A stretch of DNA of 64,000 nucleotides from Acidobacteriota bacterium (GTDB lineage Bacteria > Acidobacteriota > Terriglobia > Acidiferrales > UBA7541), in contig JABCZR010000001.1 in the NCBI GenBank assembly GCA_013289585.1, positions 310,001-374,000 on the forward strand, given 5' to 3'. The position numbers were made by a program, and so were the translations under genes. Below, in pieces: positions 63,633 through 64,000 of the stretch; the stretch's first letter is position 1, and every line of letters begins with the position of its first letter. The notes under the pieces are model-generated. The model did no database searches. It was not told where the DNA came from and saw nothing but the letters and a program-made list of their open reading frames with translations.

Positions 63633-63657
63633 GGGACGCAGCATGCTGCGCCCCTAC
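63633..63657 (-). repeat. GTAG-headed palindrome, family A, inverse copy
   Basis: Read on the minus strand: GTAG followed by GGGCGCAGCATGCTGCGTCCC, one base from a perfect palindrome. It shares the GCAGCATGCTGC core with the 52000 unit. It lies 118 bases upstream of the DinB-like gene. Confidence 0.85.
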
Positions 63658-63774
63658 ACAGCGTTGGTTTTCCCTACCAACTCTGCGGCAAGTTTAGGGC
63701 GAGGGTGGTGCTTGTTGGAGGAGCGGGACAGGGGTATGCTTTTTTCTGAATTTTGTGGGGAGAGGGGAACAACA

Positions 63775-64000
63775 ATGAAAATACGTGCGAGTTTGATGGT
63801 GGCGGGGATAGCGATGTTGATGGCGGCGGCAGTTGCGAGGGCGCAGCAAGCGGCACCGGCAGCGGGCGCGCCGCCGGACATGTCGCCCGTGGCAAATCCG
63901 GTGAGCGGGTTCGTGAAGGCGGGAGTGACGCGATACGAAAAAAACATGGTGGGAGCGGCCGAGGCGATGCCGGCGGACAAATACAGCTTCAAGCCTTCGC
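63775..64000 (+). CDS. DinB-family protein, exported, truncated by the window end
   Basis: GGGGAGAGGGGAA precedes the ATG at 63775. The 75 visible residues have a signal peptide (MVAGIAMLMAAAVARAQQ) and the start of a DinB helical bundle, with EKNMVGAAEAMPADKYSFKPS as the usual first metal-fold helix and loop. DinB-like proteins often bind metal and act as hydrolases or thiol transferases. The rest lies outside the window. Confidence 0.8.
   Translation, partial: MKIRASLMVAGIAMLMAAAVARAQQAAPAAGAPPDMSPVANPVSGFVKAGVTRYEKNMVGAAEAMPADKYSFKPS

Overview
The window is about 64 kb of GC-rich chromosomal DNA. It most likely comes from an acidobacterium (Acidobacteriota, Terriglobia-like). The supporting signs are three long MacB/FtsX-type permeases of the acidobacterial ADOP kind, two of them next to PadR regulators, a 1,106-residue Oar-like TonB-dependent receptor with an N-terminal carboxypeptidase-regulatory domain, many secreted proteins, and frequent GTG/TTG starts. 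There is no prophage, integrase, insertion sequence or CRISPR array. Most of the window is ordinary chromosome with some accessory patches.

Layout. 0-8.5 kb: envelope and regulatory genes (glycine-zipper protein, PilZ protein, OmpA-like protein, di-heme cytochrome, GAF/sigma-54 activator, GT39-like membrane protein), then tRNA-Val(GAC). 8.7-14.2 kb: a solo B3/4-domain protein, the TonB-dependent receptor, and a Mop-domain protein beside a small sulfite-oxidase-fold protein. 14.2-22.4 kb: an ADOP permease; an HxlR-controlled group (Asp-box protein, MoaD-like protein, DoxX); and a PadR-ADOP pair. 22.5-25 kb: an aspartokinase-asd operon behind a threonine-type attenuator. 25-35 kb: TonB-like protein, DDAH, serine hydrolase, CadC-like regulator, PadR-ADOP pair, a BIME-like repeat and typA. 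35-47 kb: secreted hydrolases, a type III polyketide synthase/methyltransferase cluster with a downstream SDR, a PIG-L deacetylase, a toxin-antitoxin pair and an amidohydrolase. 47-57 kb: a translation block (thrS ... infC-rpmI-rplT-pheS-pheT), followed by an EXORDIUM-like protein and zapA. 57.8-64 kb: aldo/keto reductase, vapBC, an SF2 helicase with membrane segments, a Tat-exported sugar-isomerase-like protein and a truncated DinB protein.

The strongest non-routine signals are in non-coding DNA. (1) Upstream of the aspartokinase-asd operon lies an unmarked 35-codon leader rich in Thr and Ile codons. It is followed by mutually exclusive antiterminator and terminator hairpins, the architecture of a classical thr attenuator. 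The aspartokinase itself lacks its ACT regulatory domains, so attenuation may replace allosteric feedback. (2) All four spacers of infC-rpmI-rplT-pheS-pheT hold short palindromes, most with a GTAG head, like REP elements. Further copies lie before typA (as an inverted pair) and near the right end. (3) A perfect operator-like dyad lies between hxlR and the Asp-box/MoaD operon. Protein-level oddities are a PheT without its tRNA-binding OB domain, a probable ATC start for infC, a cysteine-free sulfite-oxidase-fold protein and a helicase carrying two transmembrane segments.
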